A DNA stretch of 64,000 bases, taken from positions 1 to 64,000 of the forward strand of contig JBCCGG010000010.1 of assembly GCA_039029395.1 (NCBI GenBank). The letters run 5' to 3'. Positions within the stretch are counted from its first letter, which is position 1; the number at the start of each line of letters is the position of its first letter. Both the position numbers and the translations under genes were made by a program. Below, piece after piece: positions 7,457 through 16,062 of the stretch. This stretch comes from JBCCGG01 sp039029395. Its GTDB lineage: Bacteria; Pseudomonadota; Alphaproteobacteria; Kiloniellales; JAKSDN01. The notes under the pieces are model-generated. The model did no database searches, was not told where the DNA came from, and saw only the letters and a list, made by a program, of their open reading frames with translations.

Positions 7457-8632
7457 ATGGACATTCACGAGTATCAAGCCAAGGAAATACTTGCTGGCTT
7501 CGGCGTTCCGATCCCCCGGGGCGGACTGGCCTATAGCCCCGAGCAGGCAGCCTATCGGGCGCGCGAGGTTGGGGGCGAGCGCTGGGTCGTCAAGGCCCAG
7601 ATCCACTCCGGCGCCCGTGGCAAGGCCGGCGGCATTAAGCTATGCGCCGACGAGCACGAGGTCTGGGACGCCGCCGACGAGTTGCTCGGACAGCGTTTGA
7701 TAACCCACCAGACGGGACCGCGCGGCAAGGGGGTTTACCGGCTCTACGTCGAGCATGCGACTGACATCGAGCGGGAATTCTACTTAGGATTCGTGCTCGA
7801 TCGCACGACCGAGCGGATCATGGTGGTCGCTTCTGCGGCTGGCGGCATGGAGATCGAAGAGATTTCCAAGGACGAGCCGGACACGATCATCCGCACCTCT
7901 GTCGAGCCGGCGGTCGGCATGCAGGCCTTCCAGGCGCGCGAGATCGCCTTCGCACTCGGCCTAGAGGCAGGACAGGTCGCCTCGGCGGTCGAGACCCTTT
8001 TGGGCTGCTATGCGGCCTTCAGGGAGCTCGACGCCACCATGGTCGAGATCAACCCTCTTGTGCTGACCGGAGACGGCCAGTTGGTTGCCCTCGACGCCAA
8101 GATGAATTTCGACGACAACGCCCTCTTCCGCCGGCCGCAGATCTCGGAGCTGCGCGACAAGTCCCAGGAGGATCCGCGCGAAACCCGGGCGGCCGACCGG
8201 GGTCTCTCCTACGTTGGCTTGGAAGGCAATATCGGCTGTATCATCAACGGCGCCGGTCTCGCCATGGCGACCATGGACATGATCAAACATGCCGGCGGCG
8301 AGCCTGCAAATTTCCTGGACATCGGCGGTGGCGCGACGCCAGAACGGGTCGCCAAGGCCTTCAACCTGGTGCTCTCCGACGAGGAGGTCGAGGCGATCCT
8401 GGTCAACATCTTCGCTGGCATCAACCGCTGCGACTGGGTGGCCCAGGGCGTCGTCCAAGCGCTGGAGAAGGTCGAAATGACCGTGCCTTTGGTCGTGCGT
8501 CTAGCCGGTACCAATGTGGAAGAAGGTCGGCGCATCCTGGAAGAAAGCGGCTTCCCGATCATCGCAGCAGACACTCTGGCCGAGGCCGCCGAGAAAGTGG
8601 TCGGCGCCTGGCAAGACGCCAAGTCGAAGTAA
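7457..8632 (+). CDS. mtkA: Malate--CoA ligase subunit beta (malate thiokinase large subunit)
   Basis: 391 residues. With MtkB it makes malyl-CoA from malate, CoA and ATP, the serine-cycle step before cleavage to glyoxylate and acetyl-CoA. The opening MDIHEYQAKEIL and the ATP-grasp region (VVKAQIHSGARGKAGGIKL near residues 45-63) are shared with SucC, as is the C-terminal FLDIGGGATPERV and NIFAGINRCDWVAQGV. Sequence alone barely separates MtkA from SucC; I call MtkA because it lies between sgaA and hprA/ppc. A GGAGG precedes the ATG, and mtkB follows after 12 bases. Confidence 0.9.
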   Translation: MDIHEYQAKEILAGFGVPIPRGGLAYSPEQAAYRAREVGGERWVVKAQIHSGARGKAGGIKLCADEHEVWDAADELLGQRLITHQTGPRGKGVYRLYVEHATDIEREFYLGFVLDRTTERIMVVASAAGGMEIEEISKDEPDTIIRTSVEPAVGMQAFQAREIAFALGLEAGQVASAVETLLGCYAAFRELDATMVEINPLVLTGDGQLVALDAKMNFDDNALFRRPQISELRDKSQEDPRETRAADRGLSYVGLEGNIGCIINGAGLAMATMDMIKHAGGEPANFLDIGGGATPERVAKAFNLVLSDEEVEAILVNIFAGINRCDWVAQGVVQALEKVEMTVPLVVRLAGTNVEEGRRILEESGFPIIAADTLAEAAEKVVGAWQDAKSK

Positions 8633-8644
8633 AGGAGCAGTCCC

Positions 8645-9535
8645 ATGGCAATTCTGTTGGACCGCGATACCCCGGTTCTGGTTCAGGGCTTCACCGGCAA
8701 GATCGGCACCTTCCACGCGCAGGAGATGCGCGAATATGGGACCAACGTCGTTGGCGGCGTTACGCCGGGCAAGGGCGGCACGACCCATTTGGACCTGCCG
8801 GTCTTCAACTCGGTGCGCGAGGCGGTCGGCGCGACGGGGGCGACCGCCAGCGCGGTCTTCGTGCCGCCGCCCTACGCCGCCGATTCCATCTTGGAAGCGG
8901 CAGATGCGGGGGTTCGCCTTTGCGTCTGCATCACCGATGGCATTCCGGCCCAGGACATGATGAACGTGAAGCGCTACATGCGGCGCTACAAGAAGGAGAA
9001 CCGCATGCAGCTGATCGGGCCGAACTGCGCCGGCGTGATCAGTCCGGGTCAGGCCATGATGGGCATCATGCCGGGCCACATCTACAAGCAAGGCAAGGTC
9101 GGCATCGTCGGCCGTTCGGGCACCTTGGGATATGAGGCTGCCTCCCAAATGAAAGCGCTCGGCATTGGCGTGTCGACTTCGGTCGGCATCGGCGGTGATC
9201 CGATCAACGGAAGTTCCTTCAAGGATATCCTTGAGCTTTTCGAAGCCGATCCTGAGACGGCAGCGGTTATGATGATCGGCGAGATCGGCGGTCCTCAGGA
9301 GGCCGAGGCGGCGGCTTTCATCCGCGATAACATGTCCAAGCCGGTGGTCGCCTACGTTGCCGGATTGACGGCGCCCAAGGGACGTCGTATGGGCCATGCC
9401 GGGGCCATCATCTCGGCGTTTGGCGAAAGCGCGGATGAGAAGGTCGAGATTCTGCAGGAGGCCGGCGTCATCGTGGCGCCCAACCCCTCCGAGCTGGGCT
9501 CGACCATGGCCATGGTGTTCGCCAAGGCAGCCTAA
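8645..9535 (+). CDS. mtkB: Malate--CoA ligase subunit alpha (malate thiokinase small subunit)
   Basis: 296 residues, normal for SucD/MtkB. The N-terminal CoA-binding Rossmann domain has VQGFTGKIGTFHA near residues 13-25; the C-terminal ligase domain carries the phosphohistidine loop RMGHAGAII with His251. GPNCAGVISPG near 125-135 is also conserved. It pairs with MtkA. Spacing to mtkA and hprA is 12 bases each, with AAAGGAG as ribosome site, so the subunits are co-translated. The first gene of the operon is a catalytically incomplete relative of this protein's second half. Confidence 0.92.
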   Translation: MAILLDRDTPVLVQGFTGKIGTFHAQEMREYGTNVVGGVTPGKGGTTHLDLPVFNSVREAVGATGATASAVFVPPPYAADSILEAADAGVRLCVCITDGIPAQDMMNVKRYMRRYKKENRMQLIGPNCAGVISPGQAMMGIMPGHIYKQGKVGIVGRSGTLGYEAASQMKALGIGVSTSVGIGGDPINGSSFKDILELFEADPETAAVMMIGEIGGPQEAEAAAFIRDNMSKPVVAYVAGLTAPKGRRMGHAGAIISAFGESADEKVEILQEAGVIVAPNPSELGSTMAMVFAKAA

Positions 9536-9547
9536 GGGGAGTCATTC

Positions 9548-10522
9548 ATGTCAAAGCCGCGCGCCATTGTTACCCGTCGCTGGCCGGAGTCCGTCGAGCA
9601 GCAGCTCGGCGAGATCTTCGACGTCGATCTAAATGGTGAGGACGACAAGCCGCTCAGCCAAGATCAGCTCAAAGCGGCGTTCCAGGACTACGACGCCGTG
9701 CTCGCCACGGTCTCTGACAAGGTCAACGCCGAGGTGCTCTCGGCCGAGCCCATGAAGGCGCGACTGATCGGCAACTTCGGAGTCGGCTTCAACCACATCG
9801 ACCTGGAGGCGGCCAAGGCGCGTGGGCTCACGGTTACCAACACGCCGGACGTGCTGACCGACGCGACGGCTGATCTCGCCATGACCCTGCTGTTGGCGAT
9901 CGCCCGTCGGGCCGGCGAGGGCGAGCGTCACGTTCGCGGCAATGCGTGGACCGGCTGGCGGCCGACCCACATGATGGGGAGTCAGGTGACCGGCAAGACA
10001 CTGGGGGTTATCGGCTTCGGGCGCATCGGCCGGGCGGTCGCCAAGCGGGCTCATCACGGCTTTGACATGTCGGTGCTGTTCCACGACGAGTACGACCCGC
10101 CGGAGGGCACGGCCCAGGCGGTCGGTGCCCAGCGTTGCGCCACAATCGAGGACTTGATGGAGCGCTCGGACTTCATATCGCTCCATTGCCCGGGCGGCGA
10201 GGCGACCTATCATCTGATCAACGAAGAGCGTCTCACGCGGGTCAAGCCGGGCGCCTATTTGATCAACACGGCGCGTGGCGACGTGATCCACGAGGCTGCC
10301 TTGGTGGCGGCTTTGAAGGACGGCCGGCTGGCCGGTGCCGGGCTCGATGTCTACGAGAAAGAGCCGAAAGTCACGCCCGAACTGGCGGCGATGGAAAACG
10401 TCGTGCTGCTGCCTCACTTGGGTAGTGCGACCCACGAGACCCGCGTTGCCATGGGCATGAAGGTGATCGACAACGCCAAGGCGTTCTTTAACGGAGAGGA
10501 GCCGCCCAACCGGGTGGTCTGA
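9548..10522 (+). CDS. hprA: Hydroxypyruvate/glyoxylate reductase, D-2-hydroxyacid dehydrogenase family
   Basis: 324 residues. It would reduce hydroxypyruvate to D-glycerate in the serine cycle. The NAD(P)-binding motif is GKTLGVIGFGRIGRAVAKR near residues 149-167. The catalytic set is visible: Arg in INTARGD, Glu in GLDVYEKEP and His in LLPHLGSATHETR. The protein is of the GyaR/HprA type, and the operon context favours hydroxypyruvate as main substrate. It follows mtkB by 12 bases and precedes ppc by nine. Confidence 0.9.
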   Translation: MSKPRAIVTRRWPESVEQQLGEIFDVDLNGEDDKPLSQDQLKAAFQDYDAVLATVSDKVNAEVLSAEPMKARLIGNFGVGFNHIDLEAAKARGLTVTNTPDVLTDATADLAMTLLLAIARRAGEGERHVRGNAWTGWRPTHMMGSQVTGKTLGVIGFGRIGRAVAKRAHHGFDMSVLFHDEYDPPEGTAQAVGAQRCATIEDLMERSDFISLHCPGGEATYHLINEERLTRVKPGAYLINTARGDVIHEAALVAALKDGRLAGAGLDVYEKEPKVTPELAAMENVVLLPHLGSATHETRVAMGMKVIDNAKAFFNGEEPPNRVV

Positions 10523-10531
10523 TGTGACGAT

Positions 10532-13282
10532 ATGACGGCTCAGGTGCAAAGGGACGATCGGTCGCAGCACGACAGTGGCACGGATCCCTATTTGGAGCAC
10601 CTGGTCGATTTCCTCTTCGGGCTGCTGGTCGAGGTCGCCCGCGTTCGTCAGCCGGAGATCGCGCCCTTGCTTCAGGGCGAACGGACGCTCGCCGAGCTGC
10701 CGCGCGAGCTGTTGCTGCCGGCGCTCCAAGCCGAGGGCATCTGGTTCCAGCTGTTGACCATCGCCGAGGAGAACGCGCTGGTTCGCAGCCGCCGCCAGCT
10801 CGAGCGCGAGGCCGGGCCGGACAGCGTGCCCGGCAGCTTCGCCTCGGTGATCGCTAAGGCGGCGGCGGCCGGGATCGGCCCGGACAAGGTTCAAGCCCTG
10901 ATCGACCAGGCAACCGTGCAGCCGGTCATCACCGCTCACCCGACCGAGGCCAAACGGGTCACCGTGCTGGAGATCCACCGGCGCCTCTACAAGCTCTTGA
11001 TCGATCTGGAATCGCCGCGCTGGACGCCGCGAGAGCGCGACGCGCTGACCGCCCGCCTGCGCAATGAGATCGACCTGCTGTGGCTGACCGGCGAGATCCG
11101 CCTGGAGAAGCCGTCGGTCAAGCAGGAGGTCGCCTGGGGCCTCTACTTCTTCGAGGAGACCCTGTTCGACCGGGTGCCCGAGCTGATCGAGCGCCTGCAG
11201 GATGCACTGCGCCGGCACTACCCGGATCAGGGTTTCTCCTTGCGCGGCTTCTTTCGCTTCGGCTCCTGGATCGGCGGCGACCGGGACGGCAATCCCTTCG
11301 TCACCACCGAGGTCACCCGGGCCGCCCTGGAAAGCAACCGCCGGGCCTGCCTGCAGCACTATCAGCGCCAGCTGGTGACGCTGCTGGGCCGGCTCAGCCT
11401 GGCGGCCCACAGCCTGGAGCTGCCGGCGCGCTTCGCCAAGGCGCTCGAGGCCAAGCTGGCAGAGCGCCCGGACGGCGCCGCGATAGCACAGCGCAATCCT
11501 GGCGAGGTTTTTCGCCAGTATCTCGCTTGCATGCTCGGCAAACTGGAGGCGACCGTCGCGGCGCTGGACGAAGGCAGCCCGCCGCCAGTCGGTGCCTACC
11601 GGCGGGCTGGGGAGCTGATCGGCGACCTGGAGATCCTGGAGCGCGGCCTGGCCGAGGCGCGCTGCTCGGGCCTGGCCCGGGATCTGGTCCGGCCCCTGCG
11701 CTGGGAGGCCCAAGCGCTCGGCTTTCGGGGCGCCAGCCTGGATATCCGCCAAAACACAACGGTCACCAACCGCACCCTGCGGGCGATCTGGCAGGCCCGA
11801 GGCGGCGAGGGCGAGGCGCCCGACAGCCGCTCGCCGGCCTGGAATGCCTGGGTGCGAAAGGAGCTCGCCGAACCGCTCGAGGGGTCTATGGATCTTGAGG
11901 GCTTACCCGAGGAGGCGCGCGACACTCTAGAGACATTCGCCCTGGTGCGCGAAGCGCTGGGCACGCTCGACCGTCAGGCGGTCGGCAGCCTAATCCTCTC
12001 CATGACCGAGCGGGCCAGCGACGTGCTTGGGGTCTACTTGCTGGCGAAGTACGCGGGTCTGTTTCTGGATGACGCCGGGGTCGAGAGCTGCACGGTCAAG
12101 GTCGTGCCCCTGCTCGAGACCATCGATGACCTGCAGCGTGGCCCGGTTATCCTGCGCGAGTTGCTCGCCGTGCCCCTGGTGCGCCGTACCCTGCGTGCCC
12201 TCGACGGGCGCCAGGAGATCATGCTGGGCTACTCGGACTCCAACAAGGACGGCGGCTTCCTGTGCTCCTATTGGGAGGTCGCCAAGGCCCAGACCCAGCT
12301 GACCCGGGCGGGCCAGGAGTTCGGCGTGCCGATCACTTTCTTCCACGGCCGGGGCGGGCCGGTCAGCCGGGGCGGCGCGCCGACCGGCCGGGCGATCGCG
12401 GCTCAGCCGGCCGGCTCAGTGCATGGCCAACTGCGCATTACAGAGCAGGGCGAGGTGGTTTCCGCACGCTACGCCAACCACGTGACCGCGCTTCAGCACA
12501 TGGAGCTGTTAGCGGCCAGCGTGTTCAGCCACAGCCTGATGAAGGGCAGTCAAGGCACCTATCAGGTGGCCGACCCGGAAATCGACCAGGCGCTAGAAGC
12601 CCTCTCGGGCATATCTTTCGCCGCCTACCGGCGCTTGGCCGAGCATCCGGGCCTAGTCACCTACTATCAGGCGGCCAGCCCCGTGGAGGAGCTGGTCTGG
12701 CTCAAGATTGGATCAAGGCCAGCTAGGCGGTTCGGCGCCAAGAGCCTGGACGACCTGCGCGCTATTTCCTGGAATTTTGGCTGGAGCCAAAACCGCCACC
12801 TGGTGCCCGGCTGGTTCGGCGTCGGCACCGCCCTGGAACGCTTTATGGCCGTGCGCGGTGCGGCCGGCGAGGCCTTGCTGGCCCGCATGTTCGAGCGCTC
12901 GGCGCTTTTCCGCTTGGTGCTCGACGAGGTCGAGAAGACCCTCAGCCTGGTCAATCTGGAGATCGCCCGGGGCTTCGCCGAGCTGGTCCCGGAGGAGACA
13001 GTGCGCGACGAGATCTTTGCGCTGGTGGAGAAGGAGTACGCGCTTACCGTCGCCATGGTGCTCCGTGTGACGGGGCAGGGCGCACTACTCGAGCGCTTCC
13101 CCAACCACCGCCACCGGGTGTCCCAGCGCCTGCCGTTTCTCAATCAGGTGAGCCGCCAGCAGATTGAGCTGATCCGCCGCTTCCGCGCCGCCGCCGGCGA
13201 AGGACCCCGGCGCTCGGAGGATTTCGTGCCGCTCCTGGTCTCGATCAACTGCACGGCGAATGGGCTGGGGTGGACGGGATAG
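10532..13282 (+). CDS. ppc: Phosphoenolpyruvate carboxylase
   Basis: 916 residues, normal length. It carboxylates PEP to oxaloacetate, the CO2-fixing step of the serine cycle. Conserved catalytic segments are VITAHPTEAKR with His136, GYSDSNKDGGFLCSYW, and FFHGRGGPVSRGG. The C-terminus ends ANGLGWTG, keeping the terminal Thr-Gly of the family. Last gene of the operon; no clear intrinsic terminator follows. As in other serine-cycle PEPCs the allosteric behaviour may differ from the enteric enzyme, which I cannot judge from sequence. Confidence 0.95.
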   Translation: MTAQVQRDDRSQHDSGTDPYLEHLVDFLFGLLVEVARVRQPEIAPLLQGERTLAELPRELLLPALQAEGIWFQLLTIAEENALVRSRRQLEREAGPDSVPGSFASVIAKAAAAGIGPDKVQALIDQATVQPVITAHPTEAKRVTVLEIHRRLYKLLIDLESPRWTPRERDALTARLRNEIDLLWLTGEIRLEKPSVKQEVAWGLYFFEETLFDRVPELIERLQDALRRHYPDQGFSLRGFFRFGSWIGGDRDGNPFVTTEVTRAALESNRRACLQHYQRQLVTLLGRLSLAAHSLELPARFAKALEAKLAERPDGAAIAQRNPGEVFRQYLACMLGKLEATVAALDEGSPPPVGAYRRAGELIGDLEILERGLAEARCSGLARDLVRPLRWEAQALGFRGASLDIRQNTTVTNRTLRAIWQARGGEGEAPDSRSPAWNAWVRKELAEPLEGSMDLEGLPEEARDTLETFALVREALGTLDRQAVGSLILSMTERASDVLGVYLLAKYAGLFLDDAGVESCTVKVVPLLETIDDLQRGPVILRELLAVPLVRRTLRALDGRQEIMLGYSDSNKDGGFLCSYWEVAKAQTQLTRAGQEFGVPITFFHGRGGPVSRGGAPTGRAIAAQPAGSVHGQLRITEQGEVVSARYANHVTALQHMELLAASVFSHSLMKGSQGTYQVADPEIDQALEALSGISFAAYRRLAEHPGLVTYYQAASPVEELVWLKIGSRPARRFGAKSLDDLRAISWNFGWSQNRHLVPGWFGVGTALERFMAVRGAAGEALLARMFERSALFRLVLDEVEKTLSLVNLEIARGFAELVPEETVRDEIFALVEKEYALTVAMVLRVTGQGALLERFPNHRHRVSQRLPFLNQVSRQQIELIRRFRAAAGEGPRRSEDFVPLLVSINCTANGLGWTG

Positions 13283-13299
13283 GCGGAAGCTTGCGCGTT

Positions 13300-13338
13300 T
13301 CAAACTGTGGTCAAATTCCCGTCGCATAAAGTCAAACT
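13300..13338. promoter_or_regulatory. Helically phased direct repeats upstream of the FAD/GcvT fusion gene
   Basis: TCAAACT (13300-13306), TCAAATT (13311-13317) and TCAAACT (13332-13338) are spaced 11 and 21 bases apart, one and two DNA turns. This places them on one face of the helix, as in multi-site activator promoters. They lie 125-165 bases before the gene at 13463. No known regulator consensus was matched. Confidence 0.35.
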
Positions 13339-13462
13339 CAAAAACCTTTAACCCTGGTACCGCTCAAGACAGGTGCGGGTACGCTCTGGTCAAGCTGTGC
13401 GTTCCCGGCCTATTCTCCGGCAACTGAGCGATGGCTCAAAGGGATCTCAAGGGAGACGGGCG

Positions 13463-15886
13463 ATGCAGTCTCATGCGCGGGTGGTGATCGTTGGCGGCGG
13501 GATGATGGGCGCAGGGCTGCTCTATCACCTGGCCGAGGAAGGCTGGACCGATTCCGTCCTGGTCGAGAAGGCGGAGCTGACTTCGGGCTCGACCTGGCAC
13601 GCGGCCGGGCAGTGCCCCAGCTTCATCGCCGACTACAACATGGCTAAGATCCATCACTACGGCAACACGCTCTATCCCAAGCTCGAGAGCATGACCGGCC
13701 AGTACACCTCCTGGCATGGCTGCGGCGGCATCCGCTTCGCGACCACCAAGGAGGAGCTCGACTGGTTCAAGCACGTCGAGGGCATGGCCAAGCTGATCGG
13801 CTACCGCATGGAGATCATCGGTCCCAACGAGATCAAGCGCATCAACCCCTTCGTCGATGTGGAAGGGGTGATCGCCGGCGCCTGGACCCTGGACGACGGC
13901 CACGTCGACCCGGCCGGCTGCTGCAATGCGCTGGCCAAGGGCGCGCGCGACATGGGGGCTTCCATCATCCGGCACAACCGGGTGACCGACATCAATCGGG
14001 CCAACGGCGAGTGGAAGGTCGAGACTGAAAAAGGCACGATCACCTGCGAGCACGTGGTCAACGCCGCCGGTTGCTACGCCCGCCAGGTGGCCCAAATGGT
14101 CGGCACCGACCTTCCCATGACCAACATGGAGCACACCTACCTGGTGACCGAGCCGATCAAGGAGTTCGTCGAGCGCGACGAAGAGATGCCGGTCATGCGC
14201 GACCCCTATCCCTCGGCCTATTACCGCCAGGAGCAGAAGGCCGGTCTGATCGGCATCTACGAGACCGAGGCCTCCAAGGAGTGCTGGGAGCACCGGGGCG
14301 GCTGGCCCGAGTGGGACTCCGAGAACGAGCTTTTCGAGGCCGACTTCGAGCGCATCGGCCCCTACGTGGAGCGGGTTCTCGAGCGCATGCCGATTTGGCA
14401 GGAGGCCGGCATCAAGCGGGTCGTTTGCGGCGCCATTCCCCACACTCCGGACAACAATCCCCTCATTGGCCCGGGCGCCGGTGTCGAAAACTTTTGGCAC
14501 GCCAACGGCGCCGCGATCGGCGTGGCGCAAGGGGCGGGCTGCGGCAAGTATCTGGCACAGTGGATGGTCCATGGCGAGGCCGAGATCAACATGGCCAGTG
14601 TCGACCCCCGGCGCTTCGGGGCCTATGCCGTCGGCGACTACACCAAGGCCAAGTCGCATCAGGACTACGAGCACATGTATGCGCTTCATCTGCCCGGCGA
14701 GGAGCGCCCGGCGGCGCGCAAGGCGCGCGTCACGCCGCTCTACGACCGCTTGGCCGCGCAGGGCGCCAACTATACCGAGGCGCACGGTTGGGAGCGGCCC
14801 AAATGGTTCTCCCTCGATGGCCGTGAAGAAGAGCCGGGCTTCCGCCACAACAACATCTTCGAGGTGGTTGCCGAGGAGTGCCGGGCGGTGCGCGAGCGGG
14901 TCGGCGTGCTCGACCTTTCCAGCTTTGCCAAGTACGAAGTAACCGGTGCCGACGCGGAAACCTTCCTCAACCGGATTTGCGCCAACAAGATGCCGAAGCG
15001 CGAAGGCGGCATCGTGCTGGCCCACATCCTGTCCGATGAAGGCCGCATCCGCGGCGAAGTGACGATCACCAAGGTGGGCGAGGGGCGCTACTACTTGCTG
15101 TCCGGCGCCGGCGCCGAGGAGCGCGATTTCGACCATCTGACCCAAGGTAAGCTGGATGGCGAGGACGTCTCGGTTACCAATGTCACGGACGACATCGGCG
15201 TCCTGGTGCTGGCCGGACCGCGGTCGCGCGATGTGCTGAGCCAGCTGACTGAGCAGGACCTCTCCAACGCGTCCTTCAAGTGGTTGAACGGCAAAGAGAT
15301 CGAGGTCGCCGGCGTGCCACTCAAGGCGCTTCGGGTCAACTACGTTGGAGAGCTGGGCTGGGAGCTGCACTGCCCGATGGACCGCCTGCTCGAGCTCTAC
15401 GATGCGGTTATGGCCGCCGGCAAGGACCACGGCATCGCCAATTTCGGGGTCTATGCGGTCAACTCGCTTCGCATGGAGAAAGCCTACAAAGGCTGGGCTG
15501 CTGAGCTGACCAACGAGATCACCCCGGTCGAGGCCGATATCGAGCGCTTCGTCGCCTATGACAAAGAAGATTTCGTCGGCAAGGCCGCAACGCTTCGGGT
15601 CAAGCAGGCCGGTGTCGTTACCCAATGTGTCTATTATGAGGTGGAGGACGGCGATTGCGACGTGGTCGGCGGCGAGACGGTCCTCAGTGGCGAGGACGCG
15701 ATCGGCGTAACCACCTCTGGCGGCTACGGCCACATTAGCGGCAAGAGCCTCGGCTTCGCCTACGTGGAGCCGGCGTTCACGGCGCCTGGCAGCCGCTTCG
15801 ATGTGGTCGTTTTGGGCGAGCGGCGCAAGGCCACAGTGTTGGCCGATCCGGTCTACGATCCGGCCAACGAGCGCTTGCGGGCCTAG
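13463..15886 (+). CDS. FAD-dependent oxidoreductase fused to GcvT domain (dimethylglycine/sarcosine dehydrogenase family)
   Basis: 807 residues from ATG 13463, which has AAGGGAGACGGGCG before it; the frame is open 30 codons further upstream. The N-terminal DAO-type flavin domain has VVIVGGGMMGAGLLYHL (residues 7-23) and SGSTWHAAGQ with His46, the histidine that carries covalent FAD in dimethylglycine dehydrogenase. The C-terminal half (about 425-800) is a GcvT/aminomethyltransferase fold that binds tetrahydrofolate (segments LDLSSFAKYEVTGADAETFL and YVGELGWELHCP). Family members demethylate N-methylated glycines and yield methylene-THF. Next to serine-cycle genes and a DMSP lyase, a methylated osmolyte or amine is the likely substrate, but which one is open. 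Confidence 0.88.
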   Translation: MQSHARVVIVGGGMMGAGLLYHLAEEGWTDSVLVEKAELTSGSTWHAAGQCPSFIADYNMAKIHHYGNTLYPKLESMTGQYTSWHGCGGIRFATTKEELDWFKHVEGMAKLIGYRMEIIGPNEIKRINPFVDVEGVIAGAWTLDDGHVDPAGCCNALAKGARDMGASIIRHNRVTDINRANGEWKVETEKGTITCEHVVNAAGCYARQVAQMVGTDLPMTNMEHTYLVTEPIKEFVERDEEMPVMRDPYPSAYYRQEQKAGLIGIYETEASKECWEHRGGWPEWDSENELFEADFERIGPYVERVLERMPIWQEAGIKRVVCGAIPHTPDNNPLIGPGAGVENFWHANGAAIGVAQGAGCGKYLAQWMVHGEAEINMASVDPRRFGAYAVGDYTKAKSHQDYEHMYALHLPGEERPAARKARVTPLYDRLAAQGANYTEAHGWERPKWFSLDGREEEPGFRHNNIFEVVAEECRAVRERVGVLDLSSFAKYEVTGADAETFLNRICANKMPKREGGIVLAHILSDEGRIRGEVTITKVGEGRYYLLSGAGAEERDFDHLTQGKLDGEDVSVTNVTDDIGVLVLAGPRSRDVLSQLTEQDLSNASFKWLNGKEIEVAGVPLKALRVNYVGELGWELHCPMDRLLELYDAVMAAGKDHGIANFGVYAVNSLRMEKAYKGWAAELTNEITPVEADIERFVAYDKEDFVGKAATLRVKQAGVVTQCVYYEVEDGDCDVVGGETVLSGEDAIGVTTSGGYGHISGKSLGFAYVEPAFTAPGSRFDVVVLGERRKATVLADPVYDPANERLRA

Positions 15887-15909
15887 GCGCCGGCAATTCC
15901 AGCGGACCC

Positions 15910-15923
15910 TTGATTTGAATCAA
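15910..15923. promoter_or_regulatory. Perfect FNR/FixK-type box upstream of the acyl-CoA ligase/DMSP lyase operon
   Basis: TTGATTTGAATCAA fits the FNR/FixK consensus TTGAT-N4-ATCAA without mismatch. An ACAAAT at 15945-15950 could serve as a -10 element and would put the box about 41 bases before the start site, the classic activating position. It is 24 bases after the previous stop codon. Confidence 0.6.
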
Positions 15924-15927
15924 TGAC

Positions 15928-15976
15928 GGGCGGCGGTTTTAGGGACAAATTCTTGCGATTGTCCCGGGCGCCGCCC
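15928..15976 (+). other. Nested stem-loop in the leader of the acyl-CoA ligase operon
   Basis: An outer eight-pair stem GGGCGGCG/CGCCGCCC (15928-15935 with 15969-15976) encloses a seven-pair stem GGGACAA/TTGTCCC (15942-15948 with 15959-15965). There is no U-run after it. It lies right after the FNR box and about 85 bases before the start codon at 16063. Confidence 0.5.
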
Positions 15977-16062
15977 GGAAGCCATTGAACCGACGGGGGA
16001 TTTGCCGCATGCTTTCCGCCAGCGAGATAGCCGTTGAAAAAGATAGCTGCTGGGGGGTGGGC

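Noticed and set aside
7457..9535. Succinyl-CoA synthetase (sucCD) instead of malate thiokinase
   Set aside because: Motifs fit both, but the location between sgaA and hprA/ppc indicates the serine cycle.
9629..11752. 707-codon minus-strand open frame across hprA and ppc
   Set aside because: Shadow of two well-identified enzymes on the plus strand.
13436..15733. 765-codon open frame on the minus strand
   Set aside because: Antisense to the FAD/GcvT gene; composition is a GC-rich shadow with no recognisable domain.
15910..15977. Riboswitch or simple terminator before the ligase gene
   Set aside because: The stems lack a U-run and no known riboswitch core was recognised; kept as an unexplained nested hairpin.
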